Source: Deferribacter desulfuricans SSM1 (GTDB taxonomy: Bacteria > Chrysiogenota > Deferribacteres > Deferribacterales > Deferribacteraceae). Taken from it: a stretch of 64,000 nucleotides of DNA. Positions 16,359-25,286 of the stretch are shown here, one piece after another. Under the pieces are notes generated by a model that worked only from the letters and a program-made list of their open reading frames with translations, was not told the DNA's origin and made no database searches. The first letter of the stretch is position 1. Every line of letters begins with the position of its first letter. Position numbers and translations under genes: made by a program. Location of the stretch: positions 2,123,501-2,187,500 of the forward strand of contig NC_013939.1 in NCBI RefSeq assembly GCF_000010985.1. Direction: 5' to 3'.

Positions 16359-18779
16359 TTACATAGATTCGTGCTCTGTTCTTCTGATTATTTCATCCTG
16401 CAACTTATCATTTAAATCACAAAAATAGTCGCTATAACCAGCAACCCTTACGATTAAATCCCTATACTGTTCAGGATGTTTTTTAGCCTCTTTTAAAACA
16501 TCTGCACTAATTACATTAAACTGAATATGATACCCATCCATAGCAAAGTAAGACCTAATTAGCGAACAAACTGCATCAATCCCCTTTTCTGTTTCCAAAA
16601 ATGATGGAGAAAACTTCATATTAAGCAAAGTTCCACCTGTTTTAACATGATCCATCTTTGCAGCAGATTTTATAACAGCTGTAGGGCCATTTCTGTCACA
16701 CCCCTGAACAGGTGATATCCCCTCTGAAAGAGGCTCATGCGCAAACCTACCATCTGGAGTTGCACCACACACTTCACCAAAATATACATGACAGGTAGTA
16801 GGCAACATATTAATCCTAAATTTTCCTCCAGGTTTTGTCGTAGGTCTGTCATCAATCAAGGAGAAAAATGTTTCAAATATTTGTCTCATTATACTGTCAG
16901 CATAATCATCATCATTGCCATATTTTGGTGTCTTGTTCCATAAAAATAGCCTTTCCTTTTCATACCCTTTAAAATTTGCTTTCAACATCATTAACAACTC
17001 ATCCATGGTAAACCTTTTTGTATCAAAAACATGGTATTTTATAGCTGATAATGAATCAGTAATTGTCCCAATACCTACACCTTGGACATAAAGGGAGTTG
17101 TACCTTGCGCCACCTGCATTGTAATCCACCCCTTTTTCGATACAATCATCAATCAGAATTGATAAAAATGGAGCAGGCATATATTTTGCGTAAATCCTCT
17201 CAATAATCCTGTTCCCTTTTAGCTTTACATTTACAAAATATTCAAGTTGCTTTTTAAAAGCATTCATTAACTCATCAAAGGTTTTAAACTCTCTTGGATC
17301 ACCTGTTTCAACCCCTATTTTTTCACCAGTCAAAGGATCAACGCCGTTATTGAGTGTAACCTCAAGAACTTTCACCAAATTAAAATAACCTGTCAATGCG
17401 TAATTCTCTTTTCCAAACGCTCCAGCTTCTACACACCCACTTGTCCCACCATTTCTTGCATCAATAATTGATTTCCCTTGCCTTAATAATTCTTGTATTA
17501 CAGCATCGGTATTAAATATTGAAGGCTGCCCAAAACCTGTTTTAATTATCTGCAAAGCTCTTTTGATAAACCTATCAGGACTCTTTTTACTTACCTGAAT
17601 ACTTGTGCTTGGCTGTAACAATCTCATCTCTTCTATTACATCAAGTATTAGAAAAGTCAGCTCATTTATAGCACTACTGCCATCCTCATTTACTCCACCA
17701 AGATTGATTTGAGCAAAATCTGTATATGTGGCACTCTCCTTTGCTGTTACCCCCACTTTTGGAGGAGCTGGCTGATTATTAAACTTTATCCAGAAACATT
17801 CTAAAAGCTCCCTTGCTCTTTCTTTAGTCAAACGCCCTTCCTCAATATCTTTTTTATAAAATGGGTAAAGATTTCTATCTAATTTACCAGGATTAAACGC
17901 ATCCCAAGTATTTAACTCACTAATTACCCCCACATGGACAAACCAATAATATTGCAAAGCTTCATGAAAGGTATCCGGCTTATTTTCTGGCACTTTATCA
18001 CAAATTCTTGAAAGCTCTAACAGCTCTGCTCTTTTTTCTTCATCTATCTCTTCTTCAGCCATTTTTCTTAGCAACTCGGAATATCTTTTAGCATAAATAA
18101 TTAGCCCTTCTGCTGCATGCCTCATACCAATTAGCTGTTCTTTTTTATCAAAAGCAAAGGGATCGTTTTCAAAATCAAGATTTGCAATTGATTCATCAAT
18201 TTTTTTAATAAAATCTTTCATCCCGTATTTATAAATTTTATCGTCTAAAACTGTATGACCAGGGGCTCTTTGCTCCATAAACTCTGTGAAAATCCCTGCT
18301 TTGTATGCCTTTAGCCATTCTTCATCCATTTCAGCATAAATCTTATCCCTAATCGTTTTACCTTCCCAAAAAGGGATAATCTCTTTTTCGTATAATTCAA
18401 ATACTTCTTCACTTACTTTGTATGGCACTTTTTCTCTATCATTTAGCATTTTCAAATCTTCTAAAGAATGGCAGCAAACTTCTGGATAGGTAGGTACAGC
18501 TTTTGGAGCTTCACCCCTTTCTCCAACAATCAGCTCATCTTTATCAAAATATAAAGATTTTTTCTCCATCAAATACTTAAAAGCTTTCCCTCTAACAACC
18601 GGTATAGACATCTCTTTATTGTTCTTATAAAATTCTGTAATGATTTTTGCTCTTTCACCACTGATGCGTTCTTCTGTTTCAAGGCTCTTTCTCCTAAGTC
18701 TCCTTATCCTTTCTGTTGAGCCTCTTTCAAGATATTCTTTCCCTGTTGGAAAATTTAAAACACAGATTTTTGTTGCCAT
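16359..18779 (-). CDS. hypD: Glycyl radical enzyme, trans-4-hydroxy-L-proline dehydratase type
   Basis: 806 residues, PFL-like fold. Glycyl radical site VRVAGYSDYF (Gly781) and active-site loop GGTSGCVEAGAFG (thiyl Cys449, base Glu451). Choline lyase, glycerol dehydratase and related enzymes typically read GCVEPQ or similar; a GCVE(T/A)G(C/A)F loop followed by LTGY is what I recall for HypD. The catalytic and pocket residues I remember for C. difficile HypD (His160, Asp278, Ser334, Phe340, Cys434, Glu436, Tyr450, Thr645) line up with His175, Asp293, Ser349, Phe355, Cys449, Glu451, Tyr465 and Thr661, an almost constant offset of 15-16. HypD dehydrates hydroxyproline to pyrroline-5-carboxylate. 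No proC-like gene is adjacent. Start has GGAGG five bases before the ATG. Oxygen-sensitive and cytosolic. The symbol is unrelated to hydrogenase maturation HypD. Substrate is inferred from alignment by eye. Confidence 0.78.
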   Translation of the reverse strand: MATKICVLNFPTGKEYLERGSTERIRRLRRKSLETEERISGERAKIITEFYKNNKEMSIPVVRGKAFKYLMEKKSLYFDKDELIVGERGEAPKAVPTYPEVCCHSLEDLKMLNDREKVPYKVSEEVFELYEKEIIPFWEGKTIRDKIYAEMDEEWLKAYKAGIFTEFMEQRAPGHTVLDDKIYKYGMKDFIKKIDESIANLDFENDPFAFDKKEQLIGMRHAAEGLIIYAKRYSELLRKMAEEEIDEEKRAELLELSRICDKVPENKPDTFHEALQYYWFVHVGVISELNTWDAFNPGKLDRNLYPFYKKDIEEGRLTKERARELLECFWIKFNNQPAPPKVGVTAKESATYTDFAQINLGGVNEDGSSAINELTFLILDVIEEMRLLQPSTSIQVSKKSPDRFIKRALQIIKTGFGQPSIFNTDAVIQELLRQGKSIIDARNGGTSGCVEAGAFGKENYALTGYFNLVKVLEVTLNNGVDPLTGEKIGVETGDPREFKTFDELMNAFKKQLEYFVNVKLKGNRIIERIYAKYMPAPFLSILIDDCIEKGVDYNAGGARYNSLYVQGVGIGTITDSLSAIKYHVFDTKRFTMDELLMMLKANFKGYEKERLFLWNKTPKYGNDDDYADSIMRQIFETFFSLIDDRPTTKPGGKFRINMLPTTCHVYFGEVCGATPDGRFAHEPLSEGISPVQGCDRNGPTAVIKSAAKMDHVKTGGTLLNMKFSPSFLETEKGIDAVCSLIRSYFAMDGYHIQFNVISADVLKEAKKHPEQYRDLIVRVAGYSDYFCDLNDKLQDEIIRRTEHESM

Positions 18780-18780
18780 A

Positions 18781-19677
18781 TCATCCTCCTATCAAAACGG
18801 AAAAACCATTTTTTTCAAAAAATTCTTTAAAATAATTAATTTTATTTTTATCTATCTCTGGTATATCCCCCACCAAAACATCCATCCCTAACCTTAAATA
18901 CTTATCAATCATAATATTGTGATAAGGTAGCAAATCCACACCCTTCACTGATTTTAGATCTTTTATAAAATCATAGATCTTATCTATCTCCTCTACATCA
19001 TCATTTACACCAGGGATTAAAGGGATTCTAACCCTTATATCCGCAGCTATTTCATCAAGCTTTTTTAAATTTTCTAAAATCAAACGATTTGAAACCCCTG
19101 TATATTTCTTATGTTTATCATCATCCATCATTTTGATATCATAAAGATATGTATCAATATACTGATTGCATGCCTCAATATTTGCAAAATCGGTATATCC
19201 ACTGGTATCAACAGATGTATTCAACCTTTTTTCTTTTGATAATTTCAATAGTTCTCTCAAAAATTCTGGCTGTGCAAAAGGCTCTCCACCAGAAAAGGTT
19301 ACACCACCTTTTGAGCTATCAAAAAAGAGCTCATCTTTGCAGACCGATTCTATAACTTCCTCTGCAGCAATGTAATAACCTATGATTTCAAGGGCATCTG
19401 CAGGGCATTCATCTACACAAGTTCCACAAAGCGTGCAATTATCATGAACCTCTAAAGTATCAGCTATTTTTATAGCTTTTTCAGGACAAACAGTTTCACA
19501 GGTAACACACCTAATACATCTTGACTGAAAAAAAGACATCTGTGGTGTCATCTTTTGACTCTCAGGATTATGACACCACATACAGCGCAAAGGGCACCCT
19601 TTTAAGAAAACTGTAACCCTTATACCATCACCATCATTTACAGCATATCTCTTAATATCAAAAACTACACCCTTCAT
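18781..19677 (-). CDS. hypE: Glycyl radical enzyme activase (radical SAM)
   Basis: Generates the glycyl radical on the adjacent dehydratase using S-adenosylmethionine. 298 residues: radical SAM cluster GCPLRCMWC (Cys28, Cys32, Cys35), then an inserted two-cluster ferredoxin domain (C54-x2-C57-x2-C60-x3-C64 and C81-x2-C84-x2-C87-x3-C91), typical for activases of non-PFL glycyl radical enzymes, and the SAM-binding motif TFSGGEP at about 148-154. It lies directly upstream of its substrate, one base between stop and the next gene, and overlaps the GntR gene by 4 bp. Confidence 0.9.
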   Translation of the reverse strand: MKGVVFDIKRYAVNDGDGIRVTVFLKGCPLRCMWCHNPESQKMTPQMSFFQSRCIRCVTCETVCPEKAIKIADTLEVHDNCTLCGTCVDECPADALEIIGYYIAAEEVIESVCKDELFFDSSKGGVTFSGGEPFAQPEFLRELLKLSKEKRLNTSVDTSGYTDFANIEACNQYIDTYLYDIKMMDDDKHKKYTGVSNRLILENLKKLDEIAADIRVRIPLIPGVNDDVEEIDKIYDFIKDLKSVKGVDLLPYHNIMIDKYLRLGMDVLVGDIPEIDKNKINYFKEFFEKNGFSVLIGG

Positions 19678-20348
19678 ACTTTACCTTTAAAATAGTATTG
19701 AATGATATAATTTTTCTGAACTTCAAAGCTCCAGTGAACATCTCTGATATAATCAGCCGCTAAAAGATACTCCCTCTTTTCGAGCAGCTCTATTAATCTG
19801 TCATGCTCAAGCAATGAGTTATACTCCCAGTCAGGCACATACCCCTTTTCCCTTGGAAAATCGTATAATCTTTGCTTGCATACATCCAATGTTCTTAATA
19901 GCTGGCTGTTATTACTTAGCCTAAGATATACATTGTGAAATTTTACATTGTTTTCATAATAAAGATCAAAGTTGTCATTATCTAAAGCTTTTCTCATCTC
20001 GAGATTAAGTTCTTTCATCTCAGCTATATCATCATCTCTCAACTTACTTGCTACAGACATCAAAGCCGAGCTTTCTAACCCTCCAATCATCTCATAAAGA
20101 TTTTTAATATCATCAAGTGTAAGCTCATTAACAACAATACCTCTTCTCGGCAATATTTTTACGAACCCATCAATCTCTAATTGCAACAAAGCATCACGCA
20201 AAGGGGTTTTACTAACGCCAAGTTGAGCTGATAGCTTATTTATATCTATAAAATCTCCTTTTTTTAGCCTGCCAGCATTAATCTCCTCTTTTAAATAGTC
20301 ATAAACCTGCTCTCTTAACGACTTAGTATTCAACACATTCAAACTCAT
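19674..20348 (-). CDS. GntR-family (FadR subfamily) transcriptional regulator
   Basis: Winged-helix DNA-binding domain at the N-terminus (SLREQVYDYLKEEINAGRLKKGD; HTH INKLSAQLGVSKTPLRDAL) and an all-helical FCD ligand-binding domain at the C-terminus with metal-binding type residues in the ENNVKFH and RDVHW segments. The longest frame starts with GTG at 20363, but GGGAG lies six bases before the ATG at 20348, so I start there (MSLNVLNT, 224 residues). First gene of the regulator-activase-dehydratase operon. A perfect palindrome over its own promoter strongly suggests autoregulation and ligand-controlled expression of the dehydratase. The inducer is unknown; hydroxyproline or a product is the obvious guess. 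Confidence 0.9.
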   Translation of the reverse strand: MSLNVLNTKSLREQVYDYLKEEINAGRLKKGDFIDINKLSAQLGVSKTPLRDALLQLEIDGFVKILPRRGIVVNELTLDDIKNLYEMIGGLESSALMSVASKLRDDDIAEMKELNLEMRKALDNDNFDLYYENNVKFHNVYLRLSNNSQLLRTLDVCKQRLYDFPREKGYVPDWEYNSLLEHDRLIELLEKREYLLAADYIRDVHWSFEVQKNYIIQYYFKGKV

Positions 20349-20366
20349 ATTCATCTCCCACACTTC

Positions 20367-20392
20367 CTGATATCTGATATATCAGATATCAG
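20367..20392. promoter_or_regulatory. Perfect 26-bp palindromic operator of the GntR regulator
   Basis: Each half reads CTGATATCTGATA from the outside in, and the whole is a perfect inverted repeat with no spacer. It overlaps the -10 region and spacer of the gntR promoter and ends 18 bases before the chosen ATG. FadR-subfamily regulators bind short palindromes of this kind. Confidence 0.85.
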
Positions 20393-20404
20393 TTTAAATG
20401 TCAA
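20376..20404 (-). promoter_or_regulatory. Promoter of the gntR-activase-dehydratase operon
   Basis: Minus strand TTGACA (20404-20399), 17-base spacer, TATATC (20381-20376). The -10 and much of the spacer are inside the palindromic operator, so regulator binding would block RNA polymerase. Confidence 0.7.
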
Positions 20405-20486
20405 CAAATTTTGCAGTTTTACTTATTGACAGAAAATCTGTTTTATGTTTTAAAATAAACCAAGTTGTAGTATTTTTTATTAACAA

Positions 20487-20532
20487 AGTTTTATTTCTGT
20501 GCTATTGACAAAAAATAAAACTAAGTTATAAT
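20487..20532 (+). promoter_or_regulatory. Promoter and likely operator of the IclR-family gene
   Basis: TTGACA (20505-20510), 16-base spacer, TATAAT (20527-20532): full consensus hexamers. A perfect 10-bp inverted repeat, AGTTTTATTT (20487-20496) and AAATAAAACT (20513-20522), is centred on the -35. A further GTTTTAT copy lies near 20440. This is the expected place for IclR autoregulation. Confidence 0.72.
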
Positions 20533-20577
20533 TAATTTATAGTGAGTTATAAGGTAAACAGTTTTTTAGTGAGGTGA

Positions 20578-21357
20578 ATGGTGCGTAGAGATAAATCAGA
20601 ATACGCTGTCCAAGCTGTTAATAACGCTTTGGATATTTTAGAATTACTGGGTAGCAGTGAGCAAGAACTTAGTATTAGTGAAATTGGAGCAAAATTAGGT
20701 TTAACACGTAGCAATGTTAACAAATTGTTGGCGACCCTAGAAAGTTTTGGGTATGTAGAATATAACAAAAGAACCGGCAATTTTAGAATGGATGTTAAAA
20801 CATTTCAAATATCTCAAGCTTATTTAAATAAATTAAATCTTATTGATGCATCAAAACAGATTCTTTCTGAAATAAAAAAAGAAGTAAATGAAACAGTTCA
20901 TATAAGCGTATTAAGAAAAGGGAATATTGTCTATCTAAACGCAATAGAAACAGATTTAGCTGTTAGAGTTGTCCCAAGAATAGGGAATATAGGCCCAGCT
21001 TATGCAACAGCTACAGGGAAAGCTCAGCTGGCATTTATGAAAACTGACAAAGTCAAAGAATATTACTCTGATAAACTAGTAAAAATGACTGACAATACAA
21101 TTGATAATTTAGAGGAATTATTAAAAGAATTAGAACTTGTGAGACAAAGAGGTTATGCTACAGATTTTGAGGAATTTGAGTTAGGTGTTAGATGCGTTGG
21201 AGCTCCTGTTTTTAATTTTATGGGAAAAGTAATTGCAGGAATTAGTATTTCTGCACCTGTTGAAAGAATGAGCGACGAAAGAATAGAGAAAGAAATTATA
21301 CCAGCTGTTTTAAAAGGTGCTCATAAATTATCCATCAAGTACGGATATAAAAAATAA
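20578..21357 (+). CDS. IclR-family transcriptional regulator
   Basis: 259 residues: N-terminal winged helix (about 8-70; ALDILELLGSSEQELSISEIG and LTRSNVNKLLATLESFGYV) and a GAF-like effector domain (about 85-255) with the typical segments ATATGKAQLAF and RQRGYATDFEEFELGVRCVGAPVF. Divergent from the gntR operon with 214 bp between, so it may also act on the dehydratase operon; target and ligand are unknown. GAGGTG precedes the ATG closely, and a GTG one codon later is better spaced, so the protein may begin at 20581. A MITE-like repeat follows the stop directly. Confidence 0.9.
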   Translation: MVRRDKSEYAVQAVNNALDILELLGSSEQELSISEIGAKLGLTRSNVNKLLATLESFGYVEYNKRTGNFRMDVKTFQISQAYLNKLNLIDASKQILSEIKKEVNETVHISVLRKGNIVYLNAIETDLAVRVVPRIGNIGPAYATATGKAQLAFMKTDKVKEYYSDKLVKMTDNTIDNLEELLKELELVRQRGYATDFEEFELGVRCVGAPVFNFMGKVIAGISISAPVERMSDERIEKEIIPAVLKGAHKLSIKYGYKK

Positions 21358-21360
21358 AAA

Positions 21361-21502
21361 ATATTGCACAATAGTTTAAACTTTTGAAACTAACTTATTT
21401 AAATATTGCTCCGACGACTTTTGTTCATCGCAATGACCCACAATTTAGTCATTGCAAACAAAGTGAAGCAATCTCCTACTCCAACGTTTTACTTGAGCAA
21501 TA
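21361..21502. repeat. MITE-like dispersed repeat, copy B (diverged)
   Basis: Fills the gap between the IclR gene and folE2. Left end TATTGCACAATAG, central palindrome with CATCGCAATGAC and GTCATTGCAAAC..GAAGCAATCTC (about 21414-21474), right part TTGAGCAATAG. More diverged than copies D and E. Confidence 0.65.
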
Positions 21503-21511
21503 GGTAAAAAT

Positions 21512-22297
21512 TTACTTGTTAGTTTTATCTATGCATATAGAAGCAAAAGCAGAATGGTTGTGAATACTTTCGAAGTTTTCACTAGAGACTTCAAACCAAG
21601 TAATACGCTCATCTTTCAAAAGTAGCTCTGCTGCATTTCTCACAATATCTTCTACAAAAGCTGGATTTTCATAAGATCTTTCTGTCACAAATTTTTCATC
21701 TTCCCTTTTAAGAAGGGAATAAATTGGAGAGCTACCTGACTTCTCTGCAATTTCAATTAAATCCTCAATCCATACCATTTTATTATATCTCACAGCAATT
21801 GTGACATAACTCCTCTGATTATGAGCTCCATAATCACTAATCTCTTTTGAACAAGGACAAACACTAACCACAGGAACGGTAACTGTTAAAACAAAGTCCT
21901 TTTTGTTATCAGAAACAGTTCCGCTAAATCTACACTCATAATCTATTAATGACGGCAACTTTGATATGGGAGCCTCTTTTTCTAAAAAATATGTAAATTG
22001 CATATCAAAATGGGCTTCCTCTGAATCTAACTTAACCCTCATCTCTTCTAAAATCTCTTTAAAAGAGGAAATGCTAATATTGTCACGATATTTATTTAGT
22101 ATTTCAACAAATCTAGACATATGAGTGCCTTTGAAATTGTGAGGGAGTTTAACAAACATATTGATAGCGGCAATAGTGTGCTGGTTACCCTTACGTTTAT
22201 CTTTTAAGACAATTGGATATTTAATACCTTTTATACCAACTTTATCGATTGTTAAATTTCTATGATCATACAAACTTTGAATATCTTTTAAATTCAT
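21512..22297 (-). CDS. folE2: GTP cyclohydrolase FolE2 (GTP cyclohydrolase IB)
   Basis: Makes 7,8-dihydroneopterin triphosphate from GTP for folate (and possibly queuosine) synthesis; metal-dependent in a less zinc-strict way than FolE. 261 residues, with family segments KGTHMSRF (residues 57-64), the Cys-containing VSVCPCSKEISDYGAHNQRS (catalytic Cys region), and SENFESIHNHSAFA near the C-terminus. Its start overlaps the upstream TPR gene by 4 bp. No other folate gene is adjacent. Confidence 0.93.
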   Translation of the reverse strand: MNLKDIQSLYDHRNLTIDKVGIKGIKYPIVLKDKRKGNQHTIAAINMFVKLPHNFKGTHMSRFVEILNKYRDNISISSFKEILEEMRVKLDSEEAHFDMQFTYFLEKEAPISKLPSLIDYECRFSGTVSDNKKDFVLTVTVPVVSVCPCSKEISDYGAHNQRSYVTIAVRYNKMVWIEDLIEIAEKSGSSPIYSLLKREDEKFVTERSYENPAFVEDIVRNAAELLLKDERITWFEVSSENFESIHNHSAFASICIDKTNK

Positions 22298-23013
22298 CTT
22301 CTTTTAATCTTTTGTCTAGCAAGCATCATATGATAGGATTTCATCCCTTGTGGCATCTTTTCAATATTAAGCTGCATCCACAATGTGCCATAATTTTTCA
22401 TTTTCATCTTTTTGCCATTTTTCAACGCTTCAAGGTTAGATTCTAATTTATCATCAAGAGGTGCCTTCTTACTACCTTTTACCAATATATCTAAAGCTTT
22501 ATCTTTTTCACCCATTTCAACTAAGAAATATGCATATAAACTGTACAAAAATCCTTCTTTTGGAGAATTTTTAATCGCTTTATCCAATGTAGATTTAACC
22601 TTATCATAATTTTTTTCTTTAAAATACAACGCTGAAAGCATTGCCATACCCATCCAGTTTTTAGAAAACCCTTTTTCGAGATATTCTTTAGCTTCGTCAA
22701 ATTTTCTCTGCATATAAAGGATAATACCTATTTGAGAATTTATCTGCTCCTTTACAAAAAACTGCCATCTCGAATATTTATAAGCATCTTTTAGTCTATT
22801 TATTGCTTTTTCAAAACGGTTATTTTTTAAGTCTTTTTCAACTTCTTTAAATACAGACACCAACTTTTTTAAAATGGATTTTCCAATCAAATAATTTAAA
22901 AGAATTAACACCACTATCATTACAAGAATCGACCAGATAATATTGTATGTTGTATAATAAAGCGCTAAAGCAGCAAGCAAAGATGTTGATATGGAAATTA
23001 AAATCGTATACAT
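22294..23013 (-). CDS. Membrane-anchored TPR-repeat protein of unknown function
   Basis: 239 residues. Two closely spaced N-terminal hydrophobic segments (about 3-20 and 24-42), a linker, then helical repeats with TPR character (for example FEKAINRLKDAYKYS, FDEAKEYLEKGFSKN, YDKVKSTLDKAIKNS, KDKALDILVKGSKKA, about residues 65-190), and a basic C-terminal tail. Probably a scaffold at the inner membrane. Directly upstream of and overlapping folE2; a functional link is not obvious. Confidence 0.72.
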   Translation of the reverse strand: MYTILISISTSLLAALALYYTTYNIIWSILVMIVVLILLNYLIGKSILKKLVSVFKEVEKDLKNNRFEKAINRLKDAYKYSRWQFFVKEQINSQIGIILYMQRKFDEAKEYLEKGFSKNWMGMAMLSALYFKEKNYDKVKSTLDKAIKNSPKEGFLYSLYAYFLVEMGEKDKALDILVKGSKKAPLDDKLESNLEALKNGKKMKMKNYGTLWMQLNIEKMPQGMKSYHMMLARQKIKRR

Positions 23014-23088
23014 ATTTCTCCTCTCCAGTTTAGGTGATTTTTCAAACGTGCAAAATTATATACACTTATTAGATTTTTTCAATTAAAA

Positions 23089-23931
23089 TTACTTGCACGG
23101 ATTAATCTCTACACCTTTTGAATCTAAAATTCCATTCGTTGTAAAAATAATATAACTACCACATCTGTTTGTTGTGAAAAATTTATTTTTTACTAACTTC
23201 ACTTCATCTTTTGTTTTATCTAACACTTTAAACATATTTTGGTCAGATTCCCACGTAATAATATATTTATCTTTAGATTTTAAAATTCTTATATTTTTGA
23301 CTTCAGGTAGCTTTTCAAAAAACCTTTTATCCACATAAACTTTCTTGATATCACCTCTAATATTAGATTTGCTTACTGGCTGAAAATACAGATTAAAGGG
23401 CTCGTTTACTTCCACATATATTTCATTATTTTTAACTATTTTATTCAAATTATCAGTTGAAAAGCCGTAAACTATGAACTTTACTTCGTCATTTTTTTCG
23501 AAAACGATTTTTACACCACCATCCACTTTTATAATTTGGCTCACATTAACTATCGGTTTTTTCACAAAAAGTTTTGTCACATACAAAGGATCAGAAAATA
23601 TCCTATAGTCAGGATGTTTATATATCAATTTATAAGAAACCTTATCCCCATATTTAACTTCTTTATCTACATACTCTTTACCAGGTAACACTGTTGTCAA
23701 AAATTGATAGTTTATGCATTTTGAATCTTTACTTTTATATACATAAAGTAAATTATCTTTTGAACTATTTTTAATAACAATAACATCTTTAGCTAAAACC
23801 ACCTGATTTTCCGATGGCATTTTTATTTTAAACATACTCTTAGGTACAGGATCAGTTTTTTTCCCACAACCAAAAAAAATTAAAGTACAAATAATAAATA
23901 AACTATAAATTCTTAATATATTTTTTTGCAT
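23089..23931 (-). CDS. Predicted lipoprotein of unknown function
   Basis: 280 residues with a signal sequence ending in the lipobox FFGC (Cys22), followed by GKKTDPVP, a proline-rich start that recalls small LptM/YifL-like lipoproteins. The remainder is predicted beta-rich, perhaps two fibronectin-like segments (about 30-120 and 125-195), with Cys near the C-terminus. Its start lies inside the end of argH (29-bp overlap in another frame), an association of argH with a small lipoprotein seen in other bacteria. I do not recognise a function. Confidence 0.65.
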   Translation of the reverse strand: MQKNILRIYSLFIICTLIFFGCGKKTDPVPKSMFKIKMPSENQVVLAKDVIVIKNSSKDNLLYVYKSKDSKCINYQFLTTVLPGKEYVDKEVKYGDKVSYKLIYKHPDYRIFSDPLYVTKLFVKKPIVNVSQIIKVDGGVKIVFEKNDEVKFIVYGFSTDNLNKIVKNNEIYVEVNEPFNLYFQPVSKSNIRGDIKKVYVDKRFFEKLPEVKNIRILKSKDKYIITWESDQNMFKVLDKTKDEVKLVKNKFFTTNRCGSYIIFTTNGILDSKGVEINPCK

Positions 23932-25285
23932 TTTCTATCTGCACCTTTACAGATTCTAAACCGGTTCCACCGTAACTATTTTTATTTTTAGCAGCATTCA
24001 CAACATTAATATATTTATATACATCATTTTCAATCTTATCACAAAATTGTTTTAATTCATCAAGACTCAGCTCATCCAACTGTTTATTCTTTTCTATCGC
24101 ATATTTAACTGTTTTCCCAACTATAAAATGAGCATCCCTAAAAGGGATCCCTTTTCTTACAAGATAATCTGCAAGCTCTGTGGCTGTAGAATACCCCTTT
24201 GATGCAGATTTTAACATATTTTCTTTTTTAGCTTTCACTTTTTCTAACATAGGAGCCATAATCTTTAGACTACCCATTAAATCATCTAATGCTCTAAAAA
24301 CAGGTTGTTTATCCTCTTGCATATCTTTGTTATATGCCAAAGGTAAAGCTTTCATCGTTGTAAAAAGTGAAATCATACTTCCATAAATGTTCCCAGTTTT
24401 ACCTCTAATCAATTCTGCCACATCTGGATTTTTCTTTTGAGGCATAATACTGCTGCCAGTGCAATAATCATCAGAAAGTTCGATAAAATCAAATTCACTT
24501 GTTGCATAAATAATAATCTCTTCACTCAACCTACTCAGGTGCATCTGACAAATTGAAGCTGCTGATAAAATTTCCAGAGCAAAATCTCTATCACTAACAG
24601 AGTCTAAACTATTTTCGGTGGGTTTACTAAAGCCTAATAGCTCTGTAGTAAAAAACCTATCAATCGGAAAAGTTGTCCCAGCTAAAGCACATGCACCAAG
24701 GGGGTTCTCATCAAGTCTTTTGTATGCATCTGAAAAACGTTCATAGTCCCTTTTAAACATCTGGAAGTAAGCCATCAAATAGTGACTATACAAAATGGGT
24801 TGCGCAGTTTGAAGATGAGTAAAGCCTGGCATTATAACATCTAAATTTTCTTCAGCCTTTTTTACTATAACTTCCATCAAATCTTTCAAATACATTTTAA
24901 CTTCATTGACCATATCTTTTAAAAACATCTTAAAATCAACGGCCACTTGGTCATTTCTGCTTCTTGCAGTATGTAATTTACCGCCAACATCACCCACTAT
25001 CTCTTTTAACCTACTTTCAATTGCCATATGAATATCTTCTTGCTCTGTTTTAAATTCAAATTTACCTTCTTCAATCTCTTCTAATATTTGCAATAAACCT
25101 TCTTTTATTGTTTCTGCTTCATCAGGATGAATTATCCCTTGCTTTGAAAGCATTTCCACATGCGCCAAACTTCCTTTTATATCATATTTATAAAGCCTTT
25201 TATCAAAGTGAATTGAAGCATTGAATTCATCAACAAATTTATCAGTTGGCAACTCAAATCTTCCACCCCAAAGTTTTTTACTCAC
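23903..25285 (-). CDS. argH: Argininosuccinate lyase
   Basis: Last step of arginine synthesis: argininosuccinate to arginine and fumarate. 460 residues, the standard size, of the fumarase/aspartase superfamily. Signature GSSIMPQKKNPD around residue 280 (catalytic Ser on the flexible loop), TARSRNDQVA at about 107-117, and HLQTAQP with the catalytic His. Starts with MSKKLWGGRF, typical of ArgH. It begins two bases after the upstream regulator stop. Confidence 0.96.
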   Translation of the reverse strand: MSKKLWGGRFELPTDKFVDEFNASIHFDKRLYKYDIKGSLAHVEMLSKQGIIHPDEAETIKEGLLQILEEIEEGKFEFKTEQEDIHMAIESRLKEIVGDVGGKLHTARSRNDQVAVDFKMFLKDMVNEVKMYLKDLMEVIVKKAEENLDVIMPGFTHLQTAQPILYSHYLMAYFQMFKRDYERFSDAYKRLDENPLGACALAGTTFPIDRFFTTELLGFSKPTENSLDSVSDRDFALEILSAASICQMHLSRLSEEIIIYATSEFDFIELSDDYCTGSSIMPQKKNPDVAELIRGKTGNIYGSMISLFTTMKALPLAYNKDMQEDKQPVFRALDDLMGSLKIMAPMLEKVKAKKENMLKSASKGYSTATELADYLVRKGIPFRDAHFIVGKTVKYAIEKNKQLDELSLDELKQFCDKIENDVYKYINVVNAAKNKNSYGGTGLESVKVQIENAKKYIKNL

Positions 25286-25286
25286 T

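Noticed and set aside
23040..23100. CGTGCAA..TTGCACG inverted repeat at the end of the lipoprotein gene
   Set aside because: Arms of seven bases are about 40 bases apart with no T tract; too weak for a terminator.
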